In this document: positions 10,755 through 21,363 of the stretch, piece by piece | How positions within the stretch are numbered: the stretch's first letter is position 1 | Layout of the letters: each line of letters opens with the position of its first letter | Origin: Tenrec ecaudatus | Taxonomy: Eukaryota; Chordata; Mammalia; Afrosoricida; Tenrecidae | DNA: 64,000 nt | Reading direction: 5' to 3' | Assembly: GCF_050624435.1 (NCBI RefSeq) | Contig: NC_134546.1 | Location: forward strand, 16,515,001 to 16,579,000 | The notes under the pieces: generated by a model | Database searches by the model: none | What the model saw: only the letters and a program-made list of their open reading frames with translations | Told to the model about the DNA's origin: nothing | Made by a program: the position numbers and the translations under genes

Positions 10755-11616
10755 CAGTAGAACCCCGGACCTTGACACTATCCATTCTAGAAGGAGCGTC
10801 AAGATGTGAAGCAGTCAAATTGCGAATCAAGTCTTCCCATAAGGAATAACTGAAAGCAGATGAATCCGTTCTCAACCACCAAGTTTTTACCCCAACCTTG
10901 ACTTTTTATACAAAACAGTACACAGAAATTTCAAAGTAAATAATTTCAGAGTTGAATAATATAATTTAAATAAGAAATACCACATTTAAAAAGTTTTAAA
11001 CAATTACAGTATAGCCTATACTTTGAAATTGATGAGGCTCTGGATCTGTGGACACGGATGTGGAGAGGAGGTGTGGACAGAGAGAAATTGTTTGGAAGGG
11101 GAATCCCCTCCCATAAAATCAACTGGTAGCTGTTTTTCGGGGTTTTTTGCCCCCTTCTTTGCCTTTTTTCACTAGGACCTGGCTGGCTTCCCACCCTCAC
11201 GCTCCCAAAAATCTGCTATTGGCATTTTCTTAACTTTTCTAAAAGGGTATACTAAATTATCAACAATATCGACACACAGTTAACCAGTTCCTTATCATGA
11301 TGATTCTTATCCAAAAACTCTTAGGACCCATGTTTTTTATCTACAAACCTTACAATAAGCCACACAAACTAAGAAAATTATAGCAAATACTTGGAACACT
11401 GCTGCAAAGGTTTAAAAAACACGCACTAACAAAGCCAACTAATGCCAAGGGACTGAAACACGGACTGCTTTTTGTTTATAAAAATCACATGCATTGGGTT
11501 GGATTTGGATGTTTTGTTCAAGCTCTGATGCAACATTTTTTCCACATTTCGCGTCGAAATCCGATTATGCCGAGGACGGATGTGGTCGAGCACCGGGGCT
11601 CCTTATTCCTTTACAG
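10755..11616. mobile_element. Tc1/mariner-type DNA transposon, 862 bp, inserted into L1
   Basis: The element runs from CAGTAGAACCCCGG to the inverted right end CCGGGG...TTACAG and is flanked by TA at 10753-10754 and 11617-11618. Inner arms are also inverted (TTGACACTATCCATTCTAG against the complement of the stretch before GTGGTCGAGCACC). TA duplication and the CAGT start fit the Tc1/mariner (Tigger-like) superfamily. No transposase ORF remains. The right arm carries about 9 extra bases. Removing the element restores a continuous minus-strand L1. Confidence 0.6.
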
Positions 11617-11618
11617 TA

Positions 11619-12505
11619 AGTACCAAGTAACGGGATTGCTGGGTCATACGGTATTCCTGTCCCCAATTGTTTGAGAACCATGCTTTCCACGGCGGTTGTA
11701 GTTTGACCGTCCCACCAGCACGGTCTGTGGGTTCAACCCTCTCTGCAGCCTCTCCAGCGGTGTTATTTTCCATTCTTTTTAAAGCATTGCTATCAATGTT
11801 GCTTTGTTTTGCATCTCTTGGATGACTAGTGAACACAAGCATTTCTTTGGATGCTTGCTGGCTGCCAGAATGTCTTTTTCGGTGAGCTGCCTTGTTCATG
11901 TCCTCTGCTCATTCTTCAATTGGGTGATGCATCTTTTCCTTGTTGAGGTGTTGAAGCTTTCTATATATTTTAGAGATTCGTCCCTCGGGTGCTCTATTAT
12001 TGCCAAAGGTTTTTCCAAGTCTGTGAGTTCTCAGTGTCCTCTTTGGGGAAAACTTTTAAATTAGATGCACACCATTGTTTATTTTTTAGGATCTCCTAAA
12101 AATCTGGTCATCTATTTGGTCCTCTGCTGTTTGTGTGTTTCAATTATGTTTGATTAAGCCAGGTATTTGTATCCCTAAGTTGGTCTCTATATGTTCATTG
12201 ATGATGTTTATAGTGTTAGGTTTTACATTTAGGTCTTTGAATTTATCTTGAGTTTGTTTTTGTAGCTGGTGAGAGAGAGATGGGCTCTGTTTTATTTTTC
12301 TGCAAATGTTACCCAATGTAGCCAGCACCATTTGTTAAGGAGACGATTTTACTTCTTTCCCATGTAATGATTGGGGACTCCGTGTCAAAGGTCAGCTATC
12401 CAGAGGTGTATCTATTTCTGGGCTCTCAATTCCATTGCATGGGTCCCTGGGTCTGTCACCGTACCAGTACCAGATTGTCTTGGCGACTCTGGCTGTGTAC
12501 CCATC
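11619..12505 (-). mobile_element. L1 ORF2 fragment, right of the DNA transposon
   Basis: Resuming with AAGTACCAAGTAACGGGATT and GCTGGGTCATACGGTATTCC, it continues antisense through TGTCCTCTGCTCATTCTTCA, CCAGCACCATTTGTTAAGGA and CAGTACCAGATTGTCTTGGC, all standard L1 ORF2 landmarks. Many frameshifts; no reverse-transcriptase ORF survives. Confidence 0.68.
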
Positions 12506-12529
12506 TCCCTCTTAACGTTTGTGCCACAC

Positions 12530-12800
12530 AATCCAATGCAGCAGCTCACCAAACTCACAAAACATCAGGCTCATGGGTTGTGGAGGCTGGTAAGTCCCCA
12601 GTTCATAGGGAAGGCAATAGCCAGGTGACCTCTCCTCAGATTGCAGCCTGCAGGGCTGAGGAACTCCTATGGATGTGCCAGATGATAAGCTGCTGGTTCA
12701 CAAGGCTGTGGAAGCTGGCAAATCAGATCATAGACCACTGGCTCAAATCCCAAGGCCAGGGGTCAGACAAAGATAAGCTAACCAGATACCGGATCCAGAT
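12530..12800 (+). repeat. Family D-like diverged copy
   Basis: AGGCTGGTAAGTCCCCAGTT and GTGACCTCTCCTCAGATTGC follow the order of family D but are much diverged. It lies between the L1 at its left and the SPIN-like MITE at 12836. Confidence 0.35.
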
Positions 12801-12835
12801 CAACAGAAACACCTTTGCCATAGCCTTCCTACAAG

Positions 12836-13009
12836 CAGTGGTTCTCAACCCTCCTCATGCCGCGACCCTTTCATACAGCTCCCCATGTGGTGGGGACCCC
12901 CAAAGCATAAAATCATTTTTGTTGCTACTTCATGACTGTCATTTTGCTCCTGTTATGAATCGGGCAACCCCTGTGAAAGGGGTCGCGACCCCCAGGTTGA
13001 GAACCACTG
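12836..13009 (+). mobile_element. SPIN-like hAT MITE, 174 bp
   Basis: It starts CAGTGGTTCTCAACC and ends GGTTGAGAACCACTG, a perfect 15-bp terminal inverted repeat. The inside matches the other SPIN-like copies (CATGCCGCGACCCTTTCATA, CTGTTATGAATCGGGCAACC, GGGGTCGCGACCCCC). The flanking 8-mers CCTACAAG and CTGTATAG do not match, so the target duplication has decayed or the ends were reworked. Confidence 0.82.
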
Positions 13010-13847
13010 CTGTATAGGGATGTAGACAACACCCCCAAGGAAACTAAGGGTCCGGTGACATGAGTCTGAAATCTCTATTAGGCAGCAGCTCAAGATACAA
13101 CTGGCTCTAATCCTGCCTCATTCACATAGTGAACAACGCGCTGCCCAGCGGGGCTATCACCACAAGCACAGGGGCTAGGGTGGACAAGACGGCACGAAAG
13201 GGAGGACTGGTTCAGAGTCAGATGGAGTCATTCACTGCAGCAAGCCCCTTTCTTGCTGTTCTATTCTGCGCCCTCCGTTTTCCAGCTTGACTACACAGGT
13301 CTCCTTCTCAAGAATCCCTCTCGAAAAACTGTCCGATTCCAAAGTTAGCTTCTTGTAGACCTCCAAAATGAGACACTTATATAGAGTTGTCTTCTGCCGA
13401 TCCATGGTTGACGTTTCCGGGGCCAAGTGCTGTCCAGAGATATTTCAATCACACACCCTTCTGAACAGCATGATGAAATCTCACACGGCCCACTCACTCC
13501 CAGGGCCGGCCTCCCCCTCTTCCGCTGGGTGTGAGCCTGGGAACGCCATTGGGTGAGAGCTGTGCCACGTTCTGTCGGTGTCCATCCGCTGGGGTGCTGT
13601 TGCCCGCCTGGGCACCCTGGGCACTTGTTGTAGGACATATAGGAGAAAACAACATCAGAGTGTTCAGGACTACCTGCAGTGTCCAGCATCCGCAGGGGAC
13701 TGGGAATGTACTATGCTAGCTATTTAAGTGGTAGAAATGCGGTTGACTGGGAAAGGGAGCGACTAGATAACAGTTTCATTATTAATCTTTAATTTTGCTT
13801 AAGTGTGATTCGAAAAACAGCCAACACGAATATAGAGTTTATAATAG

Positions 13848-14362
<515 letters not shown>

Positions 14363-14560
14363 AAATCATTTTATTGGGAGCTCTTACAGGTAGTATAGCT
14401 GTCCATAATTCAAATAGATCAAGCATAATTTTACACTTGTTACCACCATCATATATAGTACATATATTTATGTAATATATTATTATTGTCTCTTACACCA
14501 TCCAATGTACACATTCACCTGTAATTCTGTCATTCATTCCCCTCCAGTGGGGTTATACGG
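14363..14560 (-). repeat. Family A 3' end (minus strand) split by the RPS20 retrocopy
   Basis: It begins with the reverse complement of the family A terminus (GAGCTCCCAATAAAATGATT) and continues as a diverged copy (vicinity of CCACCATCATATATAGTACA and ATCCAATGTACACATTCACC). Its first bases repeat those at 13864-13883, so the retrocopy landed inside this older element. Confidence 0.55.
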
Positions 14561-14654
14561 TCATCATTGCTGTCAGCTCCCCCTGCTCCTTCCCCCCAGG
14601 ATAAGCACTTTATACAAAACAAGAACACATGTTCATACACTTCATTCTATAACA

Positions 14655-14775
14655 TGAGGTCGGGACAATTATTAGCCCATTCTACAGATGAGGAAATCAA
14701 GGCACAGAAAAGATATGTGACATTCCTAATGTTATCAGCTAATAAGTGCTGGAACTAGAAATCAAATTCCTATTT
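14655..14775 (+). repeat. MIR
   Basis: CCATTCTACAGATGAGGAAA and AGTGCTGGAACTAGAAATCA are the MIR core. Confidence 0.65.
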
Positions 14776-16440
14776 TTATTTTGGTTTTCTTTGAAAATAA
14801 ATATTTCATCAGTTCTAGTAAGTGTTCAGCGAGTTATTGAAAAGAATGTTTTTTTTCTGTGAAGTATGGAATTCAGTACATAATGGTTCATTCTATTTTA
14901 TGAATACTCTTATTTGGATGACTTTAAAAAATTTTTATCTCTTTATCAAAAACTAAGGCAGCAGAACAGTCTAAAATTGAGTTGTTTCATATTGTAAAGA
15001 TATAAAGTTACGTTCTTTTCCTGCTTTCTTATCTGCTGTTTTTTATGCTCTAGAATTTTTTCATACTTCTCTATATATGTTTTATGCTCTCTCATCCTTG
15101 AAATGTGAAAATCTTTTTCCAGTATTTGCATTTGTTCTCAAACAAGATGAGCTCATTGTTCTTGGCTCCCTGCCTGTCTAGCTGGATGCTGCCAGCATCC
15201 TCCTCTCCGATATGAGGTGGAAAAGCAGGTTCCCTTCCAATGTCTTGGAAGCATTTGGTGGGAGCAATCCCCTGTGAGGTTCCTTCTCCATGTTTTACAA
15301 AGCCACCATCCCAAGGGTCTGAAGGTGGTCTTCCTGGATGGAGAGCAGACTCCGTGGGGCCTGCCCACCCTCCTGAGTTCCTCATCTACAGTATCAGAGA
15401 GGAGACCTGCCCGTAGGGTAAACATTTCTCCTTTCACATGCCCAGCTAGTACTGGGAGTGGAGAGCCAGAAGTCTAGGCTAGCAGTCCCCTTGTTCCAGT
15501 GTGTCCTGACTATTTCTCCATAACCACACCAGGCCTTTATTATTGCTCTCGCTCAGGATTCTGGTAATTGACTAGACTTAGCTAGGTGATTCTCACTCAA
15601 GGTCTCTAAATGGGGCCACAGTGAGACATTGGGTGAGACTGAAGCCATCACAAAGTCTCCCTCATTCACACAGATGGCACCGGACTGAGAAAAACCAATC
15701 CGTTCTGACCTGGAACAGCGAGCCTTCCCAGAATCCCTCATCTTCATCTGCCTGTGCAACACAGGGGTTTCAGGGCACATGTCCGTCTCACGTGGTTGCT
15801 CGGGGTTCTACAGGCATCTGTTCTGAAAAAGAGAACAAGATATGACCCAGCCTTGAAAGTCACCTATCATTTATCCCCTGCTGTGCACTTGCAGGATCCC
15901 ACGTGGACTCCGGGTTGGGGGGCTGGGGGGGGGGGCGGCTTAGAGATGCTGTCTCACAAGTAGAGCGGTGGTAGCACAGCTCTGGGTTTTTTTGAAGAGC
16001 GCGTGAGACTGCTTATACGTGTTGTTGCAGTCATTTTTGAAAAATACCATCTGCCACAGAAATCTTAATGTAGTTTTGTTGAACTAATAAATGATGGTAT
16101 GTCATCAGTAGTAATACTTACTGACAGCTACTTGCTAAGCACTGTTAAAATAAAAATAACACTAAGCCAATGATAGAAACGGACTGAAGTTTATTTAATA
16201 CACAATCCGAAAATCAGGATAGCATTTCTGACTAAAGAGTAAAAAAAAAAATTTCCAAAGAAGAAAGATGATTGGCAGAATGTTGTACTCCATCTTCTCT
16301 CTAATTATTAGACCATGTCATGGAAGAGTCAAGTGTGATACTTTCTGGGATCAATCAATTTTATCTTCCTACCGCTTTGCTGAGTTCTTCATTGTTTTGC
16401 TTTGTTGCTAATATATTTTTGATTTAAACGAGCTCTTTTG
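14776..16440. other. Unassigned intergenic stretch
   Basis: AT-rich to 15130, then mixed, with a G-rich run at 15914-15937. No convincing gene, RNA or repeat was seen. Some parts may be old L1 or L2. Confidence 0.4.
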
Positions 16441-16454
16441 AGACCAAGTTTATT

Positions 16455-16761
16455 GGTGAGATAGAGACTGGTGGAACCCTTGAGGCTATGACCATGGAAT
16501 TCAATCCCCAAACTCCATTTTCAGCCAAACAATACGTGAGTTCTTAAGCGGAAGTGTAACACTAGTGAGAAACGACTGTCTTAGAATAGGCAACTATTAA
16601 GCATCAACAGGGCAGCATCTCCCCAAGGGCAAAGTGCAGGAAGAAGAACAGAAGGAGGAACAGAAATGAGAACACAGGAAGCAAGTGAGATAAGTGATTG
16701 CAAGCTGCCTTGAGATCGCAGTGACTAAGATAAACCCAAACGTGTAGGAATTATTTGATGT
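16455..16761 (+). repeat. Family B copy, left part
   Basis: GAGATAGAGACTGGTGGAAC to TTATTTGATGT, interrupted by the family A insertion. It resumes at 17009. Confidence 0.6.
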
Positions 16762-16776
16762 AAAACTGATGATCTG

Positions 16777-16993
16777 TAATAGTGATTTATAAATTATCGA
16801 GGGTTCATGGGGGAGGTGGAGCAGGGAGGGAAGGGATAAAATGAGGAGCGATACCAGGGGCTCAAGTAGAAAGCAAATGTTTTGAGAATGATGAGGTCAA
16901 CAAATGCACAAAAGTGCTGGACACAATGGCTATGTGTGTGGATTGTGATAAGAGTTGTACAAGCCCCCAATAAAATGATTTAATTAATTTCCA
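16777..16993 (+). mobile_element. Family A copy nested in family B
   Basis: A 217-bp, 5'-truncated copy ends in GCCCCCAATAAAATGATT. It is flanked by AAAACTGATGATCTG (16762-16776) and AAAACTGATTATCTG (16994-17008), a 15-bp target duplication with one mismatch. The break is at TGT/AAAA, close to the L1 endonuclease site. Family B resumes directly after it. Confidence 0.8.
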
Positions 16994-17008
16994 AAAACTG
17001 ATTATCTG

Positions 17009-17066
17009 CTCTGTAAACCTTCACTGAAATCATAATAAAAAGTTAAAATTAAAAAGAAAAAAACAA
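17009..17066 (+). repeat. Family B copy, right end
   Basis: CTCTGTAAACCTTCACTGAA and ATAATAAAAAGTTAAAATTA, then an A-rich tail. It is the 3' terminus of the split copy. Confidence 0.6.
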
Positions 17067-17280
17067 GAGACCCAAAGCCCATCTGTAGACAATGGAACAA
17101 TTCCCCCACAGAGGGGTCACAGGGAAGGGATGCGTCAACCAGGGTGCAGCAAAGCACCGATGAAATACACAATATTCTCTGGTTCCTTGAGGCTTCCTCA
17201 CCCCCACCACCATGACCCCAGTGCTGCCTGTTACTTCAGACTAGAACGAAGTGCGTACACTGCTGTGGCTAAGAGATAAG
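17067..17280 (+). mobile_element. Older family A copy, 5' part (split by nested insertion)
   Basis: CCAAAGCCCATCTGTAGACA and the following sequence align with 42865-43115. The copy is interrupted after TAAGAGCTCAGGA and resumes at 18186. Confidence 0.75.
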
Positions 17281-17291
17281 AGCTCAGGACA

Positions 17292-18174
17292 TGATAGTGG
17301 GGGGGGGGGTGGAGGAAGCATTTAAGAACTAGAGGAAAGTTAAATGTTTCATCATTGCTACCCTGCACCCTGACTGGCTCATCTCCTTCCCATAACCCTT
17401 CAGTAAGGGGTGTCTGGTTGGCTACCAATGGGCTTTGAGTCTCCACTCTGCACTCACCCACATTTTCAATGATATGATTTTGTGTTCCTTGATGTTTGAT
17501 ACCTGATCCCTTCGACACCTCATGGTCACTCAGGCTGGTGTGTTTCTTCCATGTGGGCTTTGTTGCTTCTGAACTAGATGGCCACTTGTTTATCTTCGAG
17601 CCTTTAAGACCCCAGAAGCTATATCTTTTGATAGCTGGGCACCATCAGCTTTCTTCACCACATTTGCTTATGCACACGTTTGTCTTCAGTGATTGTATCA
17701 GGGAGGTGGGCACCCATTGATGTGATTTTTAGAGGATGTACACTGGTACAGATAGCAACTGGAAACACAGGGAATCCAGGACAGATGACTCCTTCAGGAC
17801 CAGCGGTGAGAGTTGTGATGCCTGGGGGGTGGAGGGAGGAGAGAATGTGGGGTAGAAAGGGGAAACTGATTACAAGAATCTAGGTATAGCCTACTCCCTG
17901 GGGGATGGACGGCAGAGAAGAAGGCGGGGAGAGACATAGGACAGTGTAACATATGACAAAATAATAATAATTTATTTATATGAAGGGTTCATGAGGTGGG
18001 AGTGGGGAGGGAGGGGGAAATGAGCAGCAGCTATTAAGGGCTCAAGGAGAAGGCAAATGTTTTGAGAATGATGATGGCAACAAATGTACATATGTTCTTG
18101 ACACAATGGATGTATGTATGGATTGTGATAAGAATTGTAGGAGCCCCCAATAAAATGATTAAAAAAAAAAAAAA
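17292..18174 (+). mobile_element. Family A insertion with 5' inversion, about 883 bp
   Basis: Bases 17292-17732 match family A only as the reverse complement (compare 21870-22300), while 17733-18174 match it in the forward sense and end in GCCCCCAATAAAATGATT plus about 16 A. About 33 bases of the family sequence are missing at the junction. The whole is flanked by AGCTCAGGACA at 17281-17291 and 18175-18185. Inversion of the 5' part with a small deletion at the joint is the twin-priming signature of L1-driven insertion. Confidence 0.82.
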
Positions 18175-18185
18175 AGCTCAGGACA

Positions 18186-18540
18186 CACGCAACCCAGGAG
18201 TAGAAATGGGAAGAGAGACACCAGATGGGAAGGGTGAAGGTGGGGAGGAGGTGAAGAAGGGGAAACTGATCAACACACAGCCACACACACCCCTCCAGGG
18301 GAAAAAACAACAGAAACCATGGGGGAAGGGAGACAGTGGTACATGTGAGACATGGAAATAATTTATAATCTATCAAGGGGTCATGAGGGTGGGGGGTGTG
18401 AAGAGTTGCTCAATAGAAAGTAACTGTCTAGAAAAGAATGATGGCAACATATGTACAAATATCCCTGATACTATTGATGTATGGATTGTAATAAGCCTTG
18501 TAAAAACTCTCAATAAAATTATTTTTTTTAAAGAAAAAAA
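18186..18540 (+). mobile_element. Older family A copy, 3' part
   Basis: It continues the element interrupted at 17280 and ends in CTCAATAAAATTATTTTTTT. The match to the uninterrupted copy at 43115-43515 (for example CAGGAGTAGAAATGGGAAGA against CAGGAGTGGGAATAGTGGTA) shows the pre-insertion order. Confidence 0.75.
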
Positions 18541-18604
18541 ACAGAAGTGCTCTTTTGGGTTCTCAGAGTATTCCTTTTTAAAAATATGATTGCCTGTTTC
18601 TATA

Positions 18605-18800
18605 AAGCCTGACTGGCATTGTCAGGTAAGAGATAGACTGCATACCACCCCCCACCTACTCCCCCTCGCCCCAGCAGCTCCTCAGGAGAAAGTTGAGGTG
18701 CTCTGCCCAGGCTACCTGTAAAGGTTTCCAGCTTCAGAAATGCTATGTGGGGGCTGCCATGAGTCAGAATCAGCCTTGATAGTTGTGGGCGTGTTTATTC
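18605..18800 (+). repeat. AfroSINE
   Basis: CAGCAGCTCCTCAGGAGAAA and CATGAGTCAGAATCAGCCTT. The head is poorly conserved and C-rich. Confidence 0.6.
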
Positions 18801-18959
18801 TATTTTTATGATTGTAACCACTCATTACTCCAAAGAGATCAATAATAGATCTTGCAGAGTTCCTTCCTTCCATATATATTGCTTCTTCCCAAGTTTCCTT
18901 TTATGTTGCTGTTTGCATGTCTCTGGGTCTATTTTGGAAGCCAGAGCCTTGCCTTAAGT

Positions 18960-19085
18960 TCTAATGACGTTTGAGAATGATGATGGCAGCAAATGCACAA
19001 AGGGGCTTGACACAATGGATGGATGGATGGATTGTAATAAGAGTTGTACGAGCCCCTAATGAAGTGATTTGAAGAAGAAAAAAAG
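18960..19085 (+). repeat. Family A 3' end, short
   Basis: GAATGATGATGGCAGCAAAT to GAGCCCCTAATGAAGTGATT with an A-rich tail. A (GGAT)n slip is present at 19015-19032. Confidence 0.7.
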
Positions 19086-19278
19086 GACCCATGTGAGTGG
19101 GGCATTCTAATGATGTTTGGTTGTTTTGCTCTTATTTAAGAATGAGTAGAGTTTCCAGGTATAGCAAAAGAAAATATGAAACCCAGCTTAAACTTGAATT
19201 AAATATGTGACAAATGTGCTGTTGGCATAAATATCTCTCATACACTATTTAGAATATACTTCCAGTGTGTATGAAGAG

Positions 19279-19408
19279 GCATACCTGGAGATATTATGGG
19301 CTCAGTTCTGAACCATGGTAATAAAGTGTGTACCATAATAAATTAAGTCACAAATTTTTGATTTCCTGGTGGATGTAAAAGTTACATATACACTATACTA
19401 TCATCTAC
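19279..19408 (+). mobile_element. Tigger1-like DNA transposon, left end
   Basis: The stretch begins GAGGCATACCTGGAGATATT and runs to TACACTATACTATCATCTAC, tracking the left end of Tigger1 (TcMar-Tigger) as I remember it. It is diverged and cut off on the right by an AfroSINE at 19410. Tigger1 is an ancient placental-mammal element, so the divergence is expected. Confidence 0.65.
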
Positions 19409-19409
19409 T

Positions 19410-19620
19410 AAGGAGCCATGATGGTGTATTGGTTATGCATTGGGCTGTTACCCATGAAGTTAATAGTTCAAAACCACTAACCGATCCATTAACCACAAAG
19501 TGAACAGTTCAAAACCACTAGCCAATCTGAGGGTAAAGATGAGGCTTTCTACTTCCATAAAGAGTTACAGTCTTCTGTGGGGATGGCAGCCCTTAGACCT
19601 TGATTGTGACCCTTGGCTTA
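19410..19620 (+). repeat. AfroSINE with an internal duplication
   Basis: The head GGAGCCATGATGGTGTATTG is intact. A segment of about 40 bases holding GTTCAAAACCACTA occurs twice (19450-19490 and 19491-19530). It cuts off the Tigger1-like element at its left. Confidence 0.7.
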
Positions 19621-20229
19621 GTAAGTATCCAATGAAAGGGGACCCAGAGTCACCACATATGTAATGCCTCAATGCTCTCTTTGCATCAACAAAACAGGTT
19701 TTACTGTTAGCCGAAATCTGCACTTATAAGGATTGATACAGGAATTTTTCCGCTAGCACCAATCCCCATGCTTAGTGTCAACAGAGCTCAATCCATTAAG
19801 AAATCCATCGGTACAAAGCCACAATTCAAGGACTGCAGCTCAAAGTTGGACCATGCTTGCATAAACTCCTCATATCAACAGTCTCTTACATTCTGTGCCA
19901 TTGGAAAAATTATTGGTGTTCTCAGTGTAATCACCTTATACCCCAGCGGGATAACTGACAATGTTTTTCTTTTTTGTTGTTGTTACTTTGGTTTTTCATT
20001 ATTTTTTTTGCCTTTAGTCTGTTTTAGTTATTGTTGTTGTTGTTCTTGTGGGGTTTGTTTTTGTCATCAAATGATGGGCAAAAGTAAACCAGAATTGTTC
20101 ATAACCTGTGGACAAGCAGATGAAGTCTGGGCTCCCACTTAACTCTAGTGCCAATCCAAGAATGGTTTGTTCTTCCCCTGCTTTATACTCGCCTTCATGA
20201 AATGATCCCTGAAGATAAGGGCGTTACAC

Positions 20230-20800
20230 CAAAGTGTGTTAAAGAAAGCAGATGGTGCCCAGTTATCACCTGGTATAGTGTCTGGGGTCATAAAGGCTGG
20301 CATTCAATCAAGCAGCCATCTAAGTGAGGGGTCACCTAAGTCCACATGAGGAAGCACACCAGCCTGTGGGATCCAGAGATGACAATAACAAAATCCAAGT
20401 ATGACAGGGGAAAATATCCGTGCTTAAATGTGAACACCCACTTTGTAGAAGCTGTGGAGGGCAGTGGGCGCCCCCATCCATCAGCAGAGCATCTAGTCAG
20501 ATTAAGCCTCCAGCAGACCCCTCTGAATCTAGGCGAGGGATCTTTGAACAGCGTTACTATCCAACAGGGATTATTGTAAACTTGATTATGGTGGACTGAA
20601 CCATGGTCTAATATGATACTTGGTCAGTTGACCTCCCTCTTGACCCAACCTGAATTTAGTCAAGGCTTTACGTATTTCTCACTTGCTCCACGATAGAAAT
20701 TTCTTCTCTAGCCTTTTAAATATTGATGGCGGTCTTTTCTTTCTTACTCTTTATTTTTATTTTATATTCTTATTATTTTCTCCTTGAAGTTTTATTTTGA
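20230..20800 (+). repeat. Family A internal fragment
   Basis: AAAGCAGATGGTGCCCAGTT, TGTCTGGGGTCATAAAGGCT and AGGAAGCACACCAGCCTGTG belong to the upstream part of family A (compare 42665-42775 and 52060-52150). A GAACAGCGTTACTATCCAAC block and a T-rich tract follow. No 3' terminus is present. Confidence 0.5.
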
Positions 20801-21049
20801 AGTAGTTTGGAGGTAGCAAACTCCACCTTTTCGTTCTGTCTCTACAGTTTCTCGAAACAACCCGGTCTCTGTCTTTGGCTGAAGCAGTGATAGGCGATCC
20901 CAGATCGTATTCCCATTTGTCCAGCCGCCACATGTAAATCCACAGAGAGCTCTCTGCCAGAATTACTGATTTCCTTCTTAGAATTCCTAGACAAAATACA
21001 TGATGCCCATCCATTTAGACGTCAGGTAAACGAGCAGTTTTCTAGTGTG

Positions 21050-21280
21050 GTATGAAAAAAGGCACATCCCATTTTATTGTGCTTCACTTTATTTCGCTTC
21101 ACAGGTATTGTGTTTTTTAGAAATTAAAGGTTTGTGTCAATCTTGTGGTAAGTCCATCTGATGTTGCCATTTTCAGAACAACGGTGTTCACTTCCTGTCT
21201 CTGGATCACATTTAGAAATTCTGACAGTATGTTAAACTCTTTCGTAATGCTGTTGCGCACTTAATAGACTTCCAAACCAA
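21050..21280 (-). mobile_element. Tigger1-like DNA transposon, terminal fragment
   Basis: ATTTTATTGTGCTTCACTTT, TTGTGTTTTTTAGAAATTAA and GTGTCTCTGGATCACATTT follow the reverse complement of the Tigger1 right end. The last bases (TTGCGCACTTAATAGACTTC) match the other arm, suggesting an internally deleted short derivative. It ends at the AfroSINE starting near 21282. Confidence 0.6.
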
Positions 21281-21281
21281 G

Positions 21282-21363
21282 GCAAACTCACTACCAAATT
21301 CTGACTCATGGTGACCCTATAGGACAGGGTAGAACTGCCCCTGTGGGTTTCCAAGACTGTAAC
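21282..21363 (-). repeat. AfroSINE, truncated by family A
   Basis: CCCTATAGGACAGGGTAGAA and GTTTCCAAGACTGTAAC, then the family A tail begins. The rest of the SINE was not found beyond 23220. Confidence 0.7.

Noticed and set aside
12367-13017. A 216-codon plus-strand ORF
   Set aside because: It runs through antisense L1, a family D-like repeat and a SPIN-like MITE, so it is a chance ORF across unrelated elements.
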